Below are positions 7,754 to 16,682 of a stretch of DNA of 64,000 nt, in pieces. Origin of the DNA: Salinibacter ruber DSM 13855. Lineage in GTDB: Bacteria; Bacteroidota; Rhodothermia; Rhodothermales; Salinibacteraceae. Below the pieces are notes generated by a model, which saw only the letters and a list, made by a program, of their open reading frames with translations, was not told where the DNA came from and did no database searches. The stretch lies in contig NC_007677.1 of assembly GCF_000013045.1 (NCBI RefSeq), positions 1,364,001-1,428,000 of the forward strand, in the 5' to 3' direction. Within the stretch, counting starts at the first letter, position 1. Every line of letters begins with the position of its first letter. Made by a program: the position numbers and the translations under genes.

Positions 7754-8512
7754 CTAGTCAGCATACCAGTGGAGTGAGCCAAGAAGCGTTCCAGCAACGA
7801 CAGGAATGATGAGAACCCGATACGCTGGGAGGAAAGAAGAAGGAAAACCGGCAAGCGGGACACCGTAGACGAAGAAGGAAACGCCACTCCACTCCAACCA
7901 CCGTGCTCCCTCGCCAGCATTTACCTCTTTGACCTTCTCCTGCACACCTTGAACTCTCTCTTGAACCGTCTCAATCTCTTCCCCAATCTTGCCCTCCAGA
8001 AATTCAATCTCCTTGTCAACGTGACGGCGATTAGCCTCCACCTCATTTCTCAGGTCTGCGATTGATTGCTCAAGCTCCCGAACACGTTCCGACAGGGTCT
8101 TGGGCAACTTGAGCTCCTTCTTTAAGGTGCCGCCGAATGCATCTATCGCCTCGGCTTCGTCCTCAATCTCCGCTGAACCTCTGATCGTCGTATCAAAGAC
8201 GCTGGGAAACTCGCAGATCCAAGGCAAAATGCGACTGGTGGAGGGCGTCTGCTCAAACTTCTCCAACGTCCGTTCCAATCCGTAGGCGGCAAAAATGAAA
8301 CCGAAGAGCTGGAGGAAGACGCCGGTGCCCCGAACCACGGGCTTCGGCTTCGGAAAATACCCGACGAGATAAAGCCAACCGCAGAGCAAAACCGTAATCC
8401 CCAGAACGGCTCTGACGACAACAGGAGCGTCCTTCAACCACTCCTGTAAGTTGCTTCCGATTTTCCTCCAAAACCAGCCCTTGAATAACTTGCGGTTCAG
8501 CCACCCAGCCAT
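7754..8512 (-). CDS. Membrane protein with central coiled coil
   Basis: 252 residues. A basic, aromatic N-terminus is followed by two hydrophobic helices (about 32-50 and 62-80). A long charged coiled coil spans about 130-195 (heptad-like SERVRELEQSIADLRNEVEA). Two more hydrophobic segments occur at about 205-245. The layout suggests a four-helix inner-membrane protein with a cytoplasmic coiled coil. The 5' end lies beside a weak ORF and an IS256 remnant. No homologue is recognised. Confidence 0.65.
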   Translation of the reverse strand: MAGWLNRKLFKGWFWRKIGSNLQEWLKDAPVVVRAVLGITVLLCGWLYLVGYFPKPKPVVRGTGVFLQLFGFIFAAYGLERTLEKFEQTPSTSRILPWICEFPSVFDTTIRGSAEIEDEAEAIDAFGGTLKKELKLPKTLSERVRELEQSIADLRNEVEANRRHVDKEIEFLEGKIGEEIETVQERVQGVQEKVKEVNAGEGARWLEWSGVSFFVYGVPLAGFPSSFLPAYRVLIIPVVAGTLLGSLHWYAD

Positions 8513-8622
8513 CTCATCCGTCGTCGGACGTACTTGTAAATGTTGTGTGCGCCCAACCTACGGTCCAAGACACCCGCTTGAAAGCCGACGCTGCGCTGCT
8601 CACTCCTCTGCGTCCGTGTCGT

Positions 8623-8850
8623 TCAGGCGTCGTGTCCGTTCCTGCCGTACTCTTCCAGAAACTCCTGACTCGTGAAGAGTGGTTTTCCTTCACGGGCGAC
8701 GACGAAGTGGTCTGGTTTCCGCTCTCGGAGAAAGCGAATAGCACCTTCCGTCGTCAGCGACCACCTAACACAGCTCCGCCCAATGGCGTTCTCGATGTCG
8801 TAGCACACGGCACTTAGCGAGACGGAAGGGGCCTTGCGGGCGTAGAGCAC
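8623..8850 (-). CDS. Doubtful small ORF
   Basis: 75 codons from a GTG at 8850. The sequence has a helical middle (LTTEGAIRFLRERKPDHFVV) and an acidic end, so it reads like protein, possibly a small DNA-binding or accessory protein or a fragment. It lacks a convincing start and lies between a membrane-protein gene and transposase debris. Low confidence. Confidence 0.3.
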   Translation of the reverse strand: MLYARKAPSVSLSAVCYDIENAIGRSCVRWSLTTEGAIRFLRERKPDHFVVAREGKPLFTSQEFLEEYGRNGHDA

Positions 8851-8879
8851 GTCACCAGCGACCGAGATCGTAGTCTCAA

Positions 8880-9589
8880 GGAGGCAATCTGCCAGCAGCT
8901 ACCCGGCGTGATCCAGGCGCCTTGCCATACCGAGGAATCCCTCGGTGTACACCTTCGCCGGAACGTGCCCAAGCGTGTCGCCTAACGAGTGGCGAGACTC
9001 GACGAAGGACCTGATGGATGAGGTTCTTCAAGCTTCCAGTCAGCCGGAGGCGTGGCGGATCTTCGAGGAGATTCTCGGAGGGGAGTGCCGACAGATGGTA
9101 ACCGTTGCAGATAAGGACGGTCAACCTGAAGAGATCGATGCCTATCGGAAGCTTCGGGAGGAGGCGGCCCCTGCCTTCCCTGCCTTGGCTAACCTCAAAG
9201 AGAACCTTGAAGACGCCACCGCAGTCCTTGCGCTGCCCGGCAAGTACCGTCGCCGACTACGGACGACAAGTGTGACCCAGCGCCTGACCGAGGAAGTTCG
9301 TCGTCGGGAGAAAGTCATCCGCATCTTCCCCAACATCGACTCGACCTGGCGGCTGATCGGAGCCGTGCTGGCTGAGAAACACGAGGAGTGGCCCGAGCGG
9401 GCCGGAAGCACCTCGATATGGCTGAGTTCCGCAGTTGGAAGGAGCAAGCCAAAAGGCCCGAATCTGAACCCGACGAGTCAACCGAACGACAACCAGCGAT
9501 GGCTACCTAACCTCATGCAGCGCACCTTTACACAAAAAATGGGACTTGATCGAGAGAGCCGATTAGGGGAATCCAATCGGGTTCAATAG
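8880..9589 (+). pseudogene. IS256-family transposase C-terminal remnant
   Basis: The open frame 8945-9589 contains LPGKYRRRLRTTSVTQRLTEE, RRREKVIRIFPN and WRLIGAVLAEKHEEW, the typical C-terminus of IS256/Mutator transposases. Just upstream, another frame reads GVHLRRNVPKRV, which matches the family motif before it, so there is a frameshift near 8985. The N-terminal two thirds with the first catalytic Asp residues are missing. The last 30 codons are probably read-through outside the transposase. Confidence 0.75.
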
Positions 9590-9829
9590 GAAGTCAGGAA
9601 GCAACTGGAGCATTCATTATACTGAAAATCCGCTCGAAACCTCTCACGTCACACGCCCGCGTGCGGATGTCCATCGTCTGATGTAACTTTCCACTTAGCC
9701 TCGATCTCCCAGCTTCGGTCATGCCGCCCTAATATTTCTGTATCAGATCCGCGAAAACATAGCTTTTGAAAAAAGGAACCCGCCACTCTGCGGCAGGCCC
9801 CTGATCTGGAGTGCTCTCGTCTATTAGAA

Positions 9830-10165
9830 CTACCGGCCAAGCTCGATCCGCTCAAAGAGCCGGGGATGAATCTGCCGGGCGACGGCCTCCGGAGTCCTCG
9901 GGCCGAGACAGTTTAGGTCCGCTCCGGTCCAGCAAATGCCGCTATTATCACGGGAGAACACCGCGCCGAAGCCTTCCAGTTCGGCGGTGCCCACGGGCCG
10001 GTCGTCGAGAAAGACCTCGTCGGGCGCGCCAGTATACCGCTCGGTATTGTCACCGAATAGACCTCGGTTTGTGACGGCGGCGAACACGTTTGCCGCGCCG
10101 GTGTCCTTGTCATAATCGAGGAAGTACGCGTAGCCCTCTGGTTCAGAATCATTGGGATCGGGCAT
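9830..10165 (-). CDS. Hypothetical protein in ArdA cluster
   Basis: 111 residues, acidic, soluble. The N-terminus MPDPNDSEPEGYAYFLDYDK is followed by AANVFAAVTNRGLFGDN. There are two Cys (GICW and NCLG). No family recognised. It is the last gene of a six-gene minus-strand run (13276 to 9830) with gaps of about 30-130 bp. The acidic surface and short length resemble DNA-mimic proteins, but that is only a compositional impression. Confidence 0.55.
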   Translation of the reverse strand: MPDPNDSEPEGYAYFLDYDKDTGAANVFAAVTNRGLFGDNTERYTGAPDEVFLDDRPVGTAELEGFGAVFSRDNSGICWTGADLNCLGPRTPEAVARQIHPRLFERIELGR

Positions 10166-10241
10166 GATATCAGGCTGATCTATTAGATCTATTAGGAAGT
10201 GATCGAAAGCGGAGAACCATCACGGAGGCTGCGCCGCTACT

Positions 10242-10952
10242 TCAGCCGGATTCCTCGCAGTAGATTTCCGGAGAGATCGGCCCGGTCTCATTGGCGGCGT
10301 AGTAGATGTCGATCTCCGACCACTCCTCGCCGTAGTGGCGCTCGTAGTGAGTAGTCACGAACTTGAGGAGGGCGCCGAGCTTGTGGCCCTGCCGGCACGG
10401 ACGGAAGTCGGTGAAGCCGGCGGTCTCCTCGATCCAATCCTCTGGGCCTGTGGAATGCCACGGGTGAAAGCCCGGGTAGCTCGTGTAGCGGTCTTCCAGC
10501 CAGGAGGCAAAGTCCCGCAGGTGTTGGCCCTGCCGCTCGAAGCCAGCGTCCCGGCAGATATGCCGCCGGAGGAAGCGGCAGAAGGTCCGGGTCACCTCGA
10601 CCTGGATGTAAAGGCCGTCCCGACGTTTTCCGCCAACCCCTTCGAGGCGCACCTCGGGAGCAGCCTCCCGGAAAGCGGTCTCCAATCGGCGGCGGGACAC
10701 CTCCAGACAGGCGTTGGCAACGGCCTGTTCGTGGGCCTGGAAGTCGAAGCGATCCGGGTCGAAGTCATCGCCATACCGATCTCCGAGAGACGGCATCGGG
10801 TCGAAAAGTCCCTCCGTGCCCCAGAAGCCGAAGAGCCAGGTCTGATGCACGTGCGGCTCGAAACCAGCAAGAGGGTAGCTGGCGATCAGGTCTTCGCCGG
10901 AAAGCTCTTCGCTGGAGAGACGCTCATTGGAAGTTTTCTGTCGCGTAGACAT
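10242..10952 (-). CDS. Hypothetical protein in ArdA cluster
   Basis: 236 residues, strongly acidic and rich in aromatic residues (HQTWLFGFWGTEGLF, DWIEETAGFTDF). No membrane segment and no catalytic motif that I can name. Cys and His residues around FLRRHICRD and CRQGHK are scattered and do not form a clear metal site. Same strand and spacing as the ArdA gene upstream. Unknown function. Confidence 0.6.
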   Translation of the reverse strand: MSTRQKTSNERLSSEELSGEDLIASYPLAGFEPHVHQTWLFGFWGTEGLFDPMPSLGDRYGDDFDPDRFDFQAHEQAVANACLEVSRRRLETAFREAAPEVRLEGVGGKRRDGLYIQVEVTRTFCRFLRRHICRDAGFERQGQHLRDFASWLEDRYTSYPGFHPWHSTGPEDWIEETAGFTDFRPCRQGHKLGALLKFVTTHYERHYGEEWSEIDIYYAANETGPISPEIYCEESG

Positions 10953-11076
10953 AGTTGGGGTGTGTTTAACCGGAGTAGAGCGAGAGAGGCCTCGCTGCCG
11001 ACATGCAGCCAGGCGGAGAAAATCGTGAGGCAGTGCGACCTCACTTTTCGGGTAGAGGAGATACAGGCGTGGTCAC

Positions 11077-11487
11077 TCAGGCACGGACGGCCCGATACTC
11101 CTCGGCCACCTCGTTTGTGATCTGGTGCACCTTCTCGATCGTGTGGAGGTAGTAGTGCTTTTTGATGGAGCGCGGATCCGGGGCGTAGACGAGATGAACG
11201 CCTCCCGGGCCGGCCAGGACGACAAACCGCCGGAAGGCTGGTTGGAAGTCGAAGGCCCATCCTGACCGCCTGTAGACCGGGCCGCCGGGCCAGAGCGCCC
11301 TTACGAGGCGCGACTTCGCTGTGCGGGAAAGAATCTCACTGGCGTCGGCCCGCCAGTTCCTTTTTCCCAACTCGCGGTGCAAAAGCCGATGGAGGTCGAT
11401 GATTGGCGTATGCGGGCGCTTCCCCGGAGAGACCGAATGCCAGTCCCTCCGTTCGCCCGACGGCTTGTTGAACTCGTAGGGAATCAT
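11077..11487 (-). CDS. Hypothetical protein in ArdA cluster
   Basis: 136 residues, mixed charge and rather basic, unlike its acidic neighbours. The middle (WAFDFQPAFRRFVVLAGPGG and VHLVYAPD) looks like a beta-rich core. The C-terminus is helical (HTIEKVHQITNEVAEEYR). It lies 62 bp downstream of ardA on the same strand. No family recognised. Confidence 0.55.
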   Translation of the reverse strand: MIPYEFNKPSGERRDWHSVSPGKRPHTPIIDLHRLLHRELGKRNWRADASEILSRTAKSRLVRALWPGGPVYRRSGWAFDFQPAFRRFVVLAGPGGVHLVYAPDPRSIKKHYYLHTIEKVHQITNEVAEEYRAVRA

Positions 11488-11549
11488 ACTGGAAAGGTGC
11501 TTTCGTGAGAGGTTCGGATGGGTAAGTCTGTTGAGACTGAAGGCGCGAT

Positions 11550-12125
11550 TTAGTGGCCGAGGAAGACGTGCTTCGTGTCGACGCCGGAGTCGACCAAGAC
11601 CACGTCGCCGCCGAGGCGTGCGTCTTGGGCGTAGGCCTCGAAGTCAAAATACCTGGCCATCGCCTCAGGCACACCCGAGAAGAAACCTGTCGATTCGAGG
11701 TAGCGACGAGCCCACTCTTCCAGGCTGGAGAACGTCCCGAGGTAGCGTTCCTGGAATGCACGGGGCCACTCTTCTGGTGGCGTTTCGCAGTGGAACTCGG
11801 CTTCGATGAAAGCCTTCGCCGCGCCTGTATCTTCCAGGTCACGGAGCCGGACGTATGCCATGACGTTCTCGGTGTCAATTCCGCCGTGACGGGGAATGAG
11901 GGCAGAGGGAATGCCCTCGTAGTCGTCGATTCGAAACTCCTCTATCGGTCCACAGACGCCGCTTAGGGGCTCCTCATCCCAGGTTTCGAGGAGGGACGAT
12001 ATAGCATGGCGAAGGTGTTCGGCGTTTTGGTAGCTGCTCAGGCAAAGCCACTCGCCTCGCAGGTGGCCGGCGTTGTAGGCCGCCAAGTCCGCGACGTAGA
12101 TCTTCGGCTCAGGGAAATCAGACAT
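11550..12125 (-). CDS. ardA: Antirestriction protein ArdA
   Basis: 191 residues, full length for ArdA. The N-terminus reads PKIYVADLAAYNAGHLRGEW, the family signature. IDDYEG, a middle block ending in ERYLGTFSSLEEWARRYLES, and ARYFDFEAYAQDARLGGDV complete the usual three-part layout. ArdA is a dimeric acidic DNA mimic of about 42 bp of B-form DNA that binds and inhibits type I restriction-modification enzymes, typically expressed early when a conjugative element enters a cell. A complete type I locus lies 4.6 kb away on the other strand, so this gene may protect one mobile module against such systems. The flanking genes are unknown but co-oriented. Confidence 0.88.
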   Translation of the reverse strand: MSDFPEPKIYVADLAAYNAGHLRGEWLCLSSYQNAEHLRHAISSLLETWDEEPLSGVCGPIEEFRIDDYEGIPSALIPRHGGIDTENVMAYVRLRDLEDTGAAKAFIEAEFHCETPPEEWPRAFQERYLGTFSSLEEWARRYLESTGFFSGVPEAMARYFDFEAYAQDARLGGDVVLVDSGVDTKHVFLGH

Positions 12126-12256
12126 AGGAGTTACGCTGTTTAGTCGTGTTAATGCGATCAGGCATAGAAAAACCCGCCCTCCGTTTTGGCAGGAGTGGCG
12201 GCAACAGGGAATTCAGAATGGAGGCGTCTTCCGCAGTATGTCAGTACCGCAGCTAG

Positions 12257-12589
12257 TCAGTAGTAGATTGCGCGGCGGCCATGGCGGGCAAACAGGCGAG
12301 CGCCGATGACATCAAGCCAGGGATTGCCCTTTCCGGGCCTGCTCGCCTGAACCGTGCCATCACGGACGCGAACTTCGCGCCTGCTTCCGTTCCAGCCGGA
12401 GGAGGGGTCTCTGATCCCTGCGAGAACGCTTATGGATTCGATCGCGCGCTGATGATAGGCTTCGTAAATGTCTTCACGGATGCCTGATTTGTTTGGCCCA
12501 AAGCCTTGCCGTGCGCTCCACGCAAAGAGCCGTCGTTGTTCTTCCTCGTCTTCAGGAGGGATAATCATGGGGGAAGAAGGGGTAATCAT
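12257..12589 (-). CDS. Hypothetical protein in ArdA cluster
   Basis: 110 residues; the second Met (about residue 8, MIIPPEDEEEQRRLFAW) may be the real start. The centre is helical (EDIYEAYHQRAIESISVLAG) and the C-terminus basic (GARLFARHGRRAIYY). No family recognised. It lies 131 bp before ardA and 30 bp after the next gene on the same strand. Confidence 0.5.
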   Translation of the reverse strand: MITPSSPMIIPPEDEEEQRRLFAWSARQGFGPNKSGIREDIYEAYHQRAIESISVLAGIRDPSSGWNGSRREVRVRDGTVQASRPGKGNPWLDVIGARLFARHGRRAIYY

Positions 12590-12619
12590 GGAAGGAAGAT
12601 GATCATGAAAGTGAAGACG

Positions 12620-13276
12620 TTAGCAGTGGTTATCGACAAGATGCCACACGCGCCGCTCAGCAAGCTCCTGAAGGCGCTCATCGCTGAGGTGGCCCATGCC
12701 CTGGGGCGACCACGACTCTTCAACCTGAAAGCGTTCTCCAAGCTTTAGAATCACGTCTCGGTACGGCGCTTTGCCATTGTGCGGATTGTTTTCCCATACG
12801 TGCATCCATCCGTCATGGCCGAACATGAGTCGCTCTCGAAAGCAATCGACATCCGAGAGATACGCCCGTCGGATGCGGCAATAGTCCAGGCGGAACGGTT
12901 CGCTGGCGTTTCCGAGGCGGATAGCGTCGCGGACATGGCCGTATTCGGCCATCTCTTCTTTCTCGTCTTCAGGAGGCACCCGATGGCCGTCCATCACGCC
13001 CAGGTCGGCAAGCCAATCCAGTCCGGCTTGCTGGCATCGGGCGATGATGACGTAGGAACGGCTATATTCGGACCGCCACAGGTAGAGGGCACTACAGGAA
13101 CTATTCGGTCCCGTGATGAGCCGCGAAAGCGTCTCGTCGCATTCCAGAACGGGGAGACGCTCGTACGTACGGCCATCTAGATTCAGGTCCAGGATGGGCG
13201 GATCGTCGGTCGGGGCGTTCCCCGAAACCTTCGTAGTGGATGAGCTCGATTCAGTAGAAGACTTTGGTTTAGGCAT
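12620..13276 (-). CDS. Hypothetical protein, first gene of ArdA cluster
   Basis: 218 residues. A Ser/Thr-rich leader of 30 residues precedes a folded region with ILDLNLDGRTYERLPVLECD and later AYLSDVDCFRERLMFGHDGW. Acidic overall, no membrane segment. It is the promoter-proximal gene of the minus-strand run; a perfect 16-bp palindrome lies 86 bp upstream (13362-13377). No family recognised; plausibly another anti-defence or element-specific early gene. Confidence 0.6.
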   Translation of the reverse strand: MPKPKSSTESSSSTTKVSGNAPTDDPPILDLNLDGRTYERLPVLECDETLSRLITGPNSSCSALYLWRSEYSRSYVIIARCQQAGLDWLADLGVMDGHRVPPEDEKEEMAEYGHVRDAIRLGNASEPFRLDYCRIRRAYLSDVDCFRERLMFGHDGWMHVWENNPHNGKAPYRDVILKLGERFQVEESWSPQGMGHLSDERLQELAERRVWHLVDNHC

Positions 13277-13361
13277 AGTAGAGCAAGAGCAATTCGGGAG
13301 AACATGACAGGTAGAGGAGTGCTCTCGGCAGGGAACCTGCTTCCGCTGAGTCAGGGAAAGT

Positions 13362-13377
13362 TGTCCCAGGTGGGACA
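13362..13377. promoter_or_regulatory. 16-bp palindromic site, copy 2 (perfect)
   Basis: TGTCCCAGGTGGGACA has two perfectly matched 7-base arms with a two-base centre. It is 86 bp upstream of the first gene of the ArdA cluster, a good position for an operator. The gap 13277-13741 contains no other recognisable feature. Confidence 0.5.
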
Positions 13378-13741
13378 GCTACGGGAAACAGGTCACGGGC
13401 CGATGCGCAGGCGAGATCGACAAAGATACGGCGGTCGCGCCGCTCCGGCTTGCTGGTTAAGACCTCACCGCGCCATAACCATTGTGCCTAAATCTGCGGG
13501 AAATTTGCGGGGCCTAGAGGAAGTGAGGGGGCTCCGGTTGGTTGTGTCCCGATAATTGTGTAACTGATCCGGCTGGATAGACCGAGCCGAGCTGTCTTAC
13601 AACCCTCCTATTTAGACGGACCCCTCTGAGCGACTCCCCTGAGAGCGGATAAATCGGTCGTCTACAGGGGAAGAGCTCGCTCCATCCGATCTGAAAAGGA
13701 CCTATATTCGACGCTCTAGCTGACCTCAACCGCAACCCCTT

Positions 13742-13891
13742 ATGACTGACCGAAGCAACTCTCCCGTTTCTTCTGGTGCCCTGGAGGAACTGACGCGAGG
13801 CATCGAAGAGAAAGCCCGAGACACCAACCCCTCATTTCATCTTGTACCCTCTCCCCCTCACCGGGATGCTCCAGAGCTAGGCACTGTCTGA
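13742..13891 (+). pseudogene. 5' fragment of a gene cut by the IS5 insertion
   Basis: ATG at 13742 opens a frame of 45 codons ([20 protein letters not shown]...) that runs straight into the IS5 left end at 13880 and stops just inside it. The residues look like the N-terminus of a soluble acidic protein. The missing part may lie after the IS, where 14732-14829 reads ENLKTWKERQLKED in one frame after an in-frame stop, but I cannot show continuity. Confidence 0.4.
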
Positions 13892-14729
13892 TAAAAAGCC
13901 TGTATGAACGGGTTGCACAGTCTACCGGACTGATCAGGGCGTTCTGTTATGCCTCGACGCCGCTGGAAGCTGTCGCTGTTGGCTCACTGATAAGCAATAC
14001 GAACGTATCGAACCTCTTCTTCCAGAGGTCGAAGGCCGCGGTTGTCCCTGCAACGATCACCGCAAGGTCACGGGCGGCATCTTCTAGTCCAAAGCGCTCC
14101 GGCGCTCCCTGGCGAGACATGCCTGAGCGGTACGGCAGTTGGTGGGCCGCCCATGACCGCTTCCGACGCTGGCGGACCGATGGGTGACACAAAGGGGCCC
14201 GAACCGGGCGAGACGAAGGTGTAGGCCCGGCGCTCGGCTATGGACCTGTCGGTCCTGCGAGGTGGGTTCTCAACCTCTGGTCTACCTGCCCCGAGACCGG
14301 CAAGGCCTTCCGCTTGGGGCCATCCTGTCGGCCAGACAACGCCACGAATCAGCCTTCTTCACCGACCTTACAGGCGAAGTATCGATACCTCGGTCCCGGG
14401 TACGGCCCCGGAAGCGCCCAGACGCCGTCGCTGGCGATCGAGCCTGCGATGCCGCCTGGATCCGACACTGGCTCACTGGCAAAGGCATCGAGTCGGCTAT
14501 CCCAGCCCGCCAAGGCCTCCGTGGGGGACCCGGACGCCCGCCAACCTGCAATGACCAGAGGTACCGCGACTGAAATACGGCTGAGCGCTGTATTGGACAC
14601 CTCAAGGAGCGCCGCCGCCTGGTGGCCTATGTGAAAAGAAAGCGAGTCACACCGAAGCGACAGCTTCAAGCCATGGTGCTCTGGGCGTTCGCCCGGAAAT
14701 ACCTGAACCGATAATTATCAGACGCAGCC
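13880..14729 (+). mobile_element. IS5-family (IS427-like) element, degenerate copy
   Basis: The left end GGCACTGTCTGATAA and the right end, read on the opposite strand, GGCTGCGTCTGATAA match at 12 of 15 positions. The element is flanked by TA on both sides (13878-13879 and 14730-14731), the target duplication of this group. Inside, a frame from about 13950 reads [20 protein letters not shown], the same opening as the transposase at 55624, but it is interrupted by stops and shifts. No intact transposase remains. Confidence 0.8.
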
Positions 14730-15001
14730 TAGACACCGATCATGTGGAGTTTACCGAATGAGAGAACCTAAAAACGTGGAAGGAGAGACAGCTCAAGGAG
14801 GACTTCACCCTCTTGGTGAAGCACGAGGGGGAATCGTAGATTTTGGTGTCTAATAGTCACTCTTCATTTTTATTAATCTTCTTGGGAACCATTTACACCG
14901 AATCCATATTTGAAGAACCTCAGTCGAAATTTGAATAAGCATTGCATCCAGCTGACTGAGCGCTTCGAAACGCTGATTCAAACTTCCCACGTTTCGACTC
15001 C

Positions 15002-15202
15002 ATGAGTCAAATTAAAGCCTCAACCCTCGCGTCTACTTTAAGCGATAACCACATTCGTATTCTAAAGACAGCAATCGAGAGCGGAGAGACGGCACGGCAA
15101 GCAATTGAAAAGCTACCGCCCAAAGTCAAGGCGGCAATCCTTTCCATAATAGGTACGGCTAGCCTTGGAAGGGCAATCCAAATATTAGTCAGGGAGAACT
15201 AG
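15002..15202 (+). CDS. 66-residue orphan protein between insertion sequences
   Basis: 66 residues. The N-terminal 40 are polar and helical (NHIRILKTAIESGETARQAI). The C-terminal 25 are an amphipathic or hydrophobic helix (VKAAILSIIGTASLGRAI). A strong factor-independent terminator follows 38 bp downstream, which supports a real transcription unit. The upstream DNA (14830-15001) is AT-rich and could hold the promoter. It could be a small membrane-active peptide or a toxin-like gene; that is a guess from composition. Confidence 0.5.
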   Translation: MSQIKASTLASTLSDNHIRILKTAIESGETARQAIEKLPPKVKAAILSIIGTASLGRAIQILVREN

Positions 15203-15240
15203 TGACCCCCTGCGCTTTCATACATCGATAGATACAGTGG

Positions 15241-15273
15241 GCCTCGGCTAGATCAGCCGAGGCTCTTCTGTTT
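15241..15273 (+). terminator. Factor-independent terminator
   Basis: GCCTCGGCT and AGCCGAGGC form a perfect 9-bp stem around the five-base loop AGATC, followed by TCTTCTGTTT. It lies directly after the 66-residue ORF. Confidence 0.75.
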
Positions 15274-15283
15274 GAGTTGACGC

Positions 15284-16258
15284 CAGTCACGGGTTGAATA
15301 AAAGTTGGCCGTCGAAGCGCTCGGTGTGTAGGATGAAGTGACCGCTTTATCCATCACCGACTCGCTCCGGCGGCCATGGACAACCTAAAACACCGACTTG
15401 TCGAATGCTATGTGTTCGTTGATGACTACTTGAAGGCCCATTCTGGATCAGTAAACTGGCGGCGCTCGAACAATGATGATCCGGCCTTTACCGACGCTGA
15501 AGTCATCACGATTGCGTTGATGTAGGGGTACTTTTAAACCGATACGCTCAAACGAACCTACCAGCTTGTCTCAAAGAACGCCCCAGAGGCGTTTCCAACG
15601 CGTCCCGGCTACAAGCAATGGGTCCGCCGTTTGAACCGACTGACGGATTTGGTTGGTCGGTTGGTCAGGGCTGCGGCTCTGCAAGCAGCCGCCAAAACCC
15701 TGAAGCGACTCTACGTGGTTGATTCGTTTCCCATTCCGCTCTGCCAGCCGGTTCGGCACGGTCGAGTGAGGCTTCCGGGAGAAGACGGGGCCTATTTCGG
15801 ACGGTCAGCTAAAGGGTGGTTTTTCGGATTTCAGGTGCATGCCCTCATTCATCAGCCCACTGGCGCAGTGCTCACGGCAATACCTCTTCCTGGCAATTGG
15901 GATGGCCGTCGCAGTTGGGATGACCGTTGGGTTGTTCGGGCTCTCGCTCTTTCTACTGCGGAAGGAATACTTCTCGGCGACCAGGGCTACAGCGGAAAAG
16001 AGACCTTCGACTGGCCGTGCGGCCAGGCCCAGACTCTACGCGCGGGTGCCATCCGATGAGAAAAAAGAAGGCCTCTCCACCGTCAGTCAGGTCCGCCAGC
16101 GCATCGAAAGTAGCTTCTCAGGGCTGTGGCGCCGGTTTGCGGATCGGGTCTACTCCAGGTCATGGCGTGGCCCACAGGCGAGCCTGTTGCTGAAGATCTT
16201 AGATTTTGACATGGAGCGCGCCGGAATCATCGAAACTGTGTGATTCAACCCGCGACTG
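15284..16258 (+). mobile_element. IS982-family element, inactive
   Basis: Terminal inverted repeats CAGTCACGGGTTGAAT (15284-15299) and ATTCAACCCGCGACTG (16243-16258) differ at one position and bound a unit of about 975 bp. This is the expected size for IS982. It contains one broken transposase gene (separate entry). No certain target duplication was found. Confidence 0.8.
15375..16243 (+). pseudogene. IS982-family transposase, stops and frameshift
   Basis: Starts MDNLKHRLVECYVFVDDYLK and reaches FTDAEVITIALM, the family N-terminal block, then meets two in-frame stops near 15524 and 15536. The frame resumes with RTYQLVSKNAPEAF, LYVVDSFPIPLC (first catalytic Asp), ILLGDQGYSGKE (second Asp), then shifts frame near 16030-16060 and ends with VRQRIESSFSGLWRRF (catalytic Glu region) and a stop at 16243. 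Two stops and a shift mean the element cannot move on its own. Confidence 0.8.
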
Positions 16259-16282
16259 AGGTTTGCTCATACTCATAAAACG

Positions 16283-16549
16283 ATGATCGAAACCGACAAC
16301 CCCGTCTCCGGCGACAGTACACCCGACGACGATACAGAGGTCTCCCTCTCGGAAGCCGCCCAGGCCGTTATGGACGTGCTTGTGGAATGCCACGGAAACC
16401 TGGAGGCCGTGCGCCACCGCTTGGACGGAGATGAGATCGACGTGGACATGGATTCCTCTGAGTTACCGACTCCCCGTGAGCAGGTGCTCCACATCGCTGC
16501 CCAGCTGGAATCGTGTGCCGGGGCTTTGCGGGACGCAGAGAGGGGGTGA
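16283..16549 (+). CDS. Small acidic hypothetical protein upstream of hsdM
   Basis: 88 residues, very acidic. Residues 20-45 (SLSEAAQAVMDVLVECHGNL) and the C-terminus (REQVLHIAAQLESCAGALRD) are helical. It lies 134 bp before hsdM on the same strand and just after an IS982 end, so it could be a small regulator of the restriction locus or an unrelated gene. No family recognised. Confidence 0.5.
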   Translation: MIETDNPVSGDSTPDDDTEVSLSEAAQAVMDVLVECHGNLEAVRHRLDGDEIDVDMDSSELPTPREQVLHIAAQLESCAGALRDAERG

Positions 16550-16682
16550 GGACTCAGTTTCGCATACGGTTCCACAGTCCAGAGAGCCTCTGATTCATCC
16601 GATCGGGTCTGCATCTCCGCCCGGTTGGTTTTACGTTCGAAACGCGCTCAACTCTCCGCTGAACTACACTCACACTTGTTGC

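Noticed and set aside
10335-11120. 261-codon plus-strand ORF opposite the ArdA-cluster gene
   Set aside because: The minus-strand protein is acidic and consistent with its neighbours, whereas this one is compositionally odd and crosses an intergenic gap.
13514-13735. 73-codon minus-strand ORF in the gap before the IS5 element
   Set aside because: No recognisable motif, no adjacent co-oriented gene close by, and protein-like character is weak.
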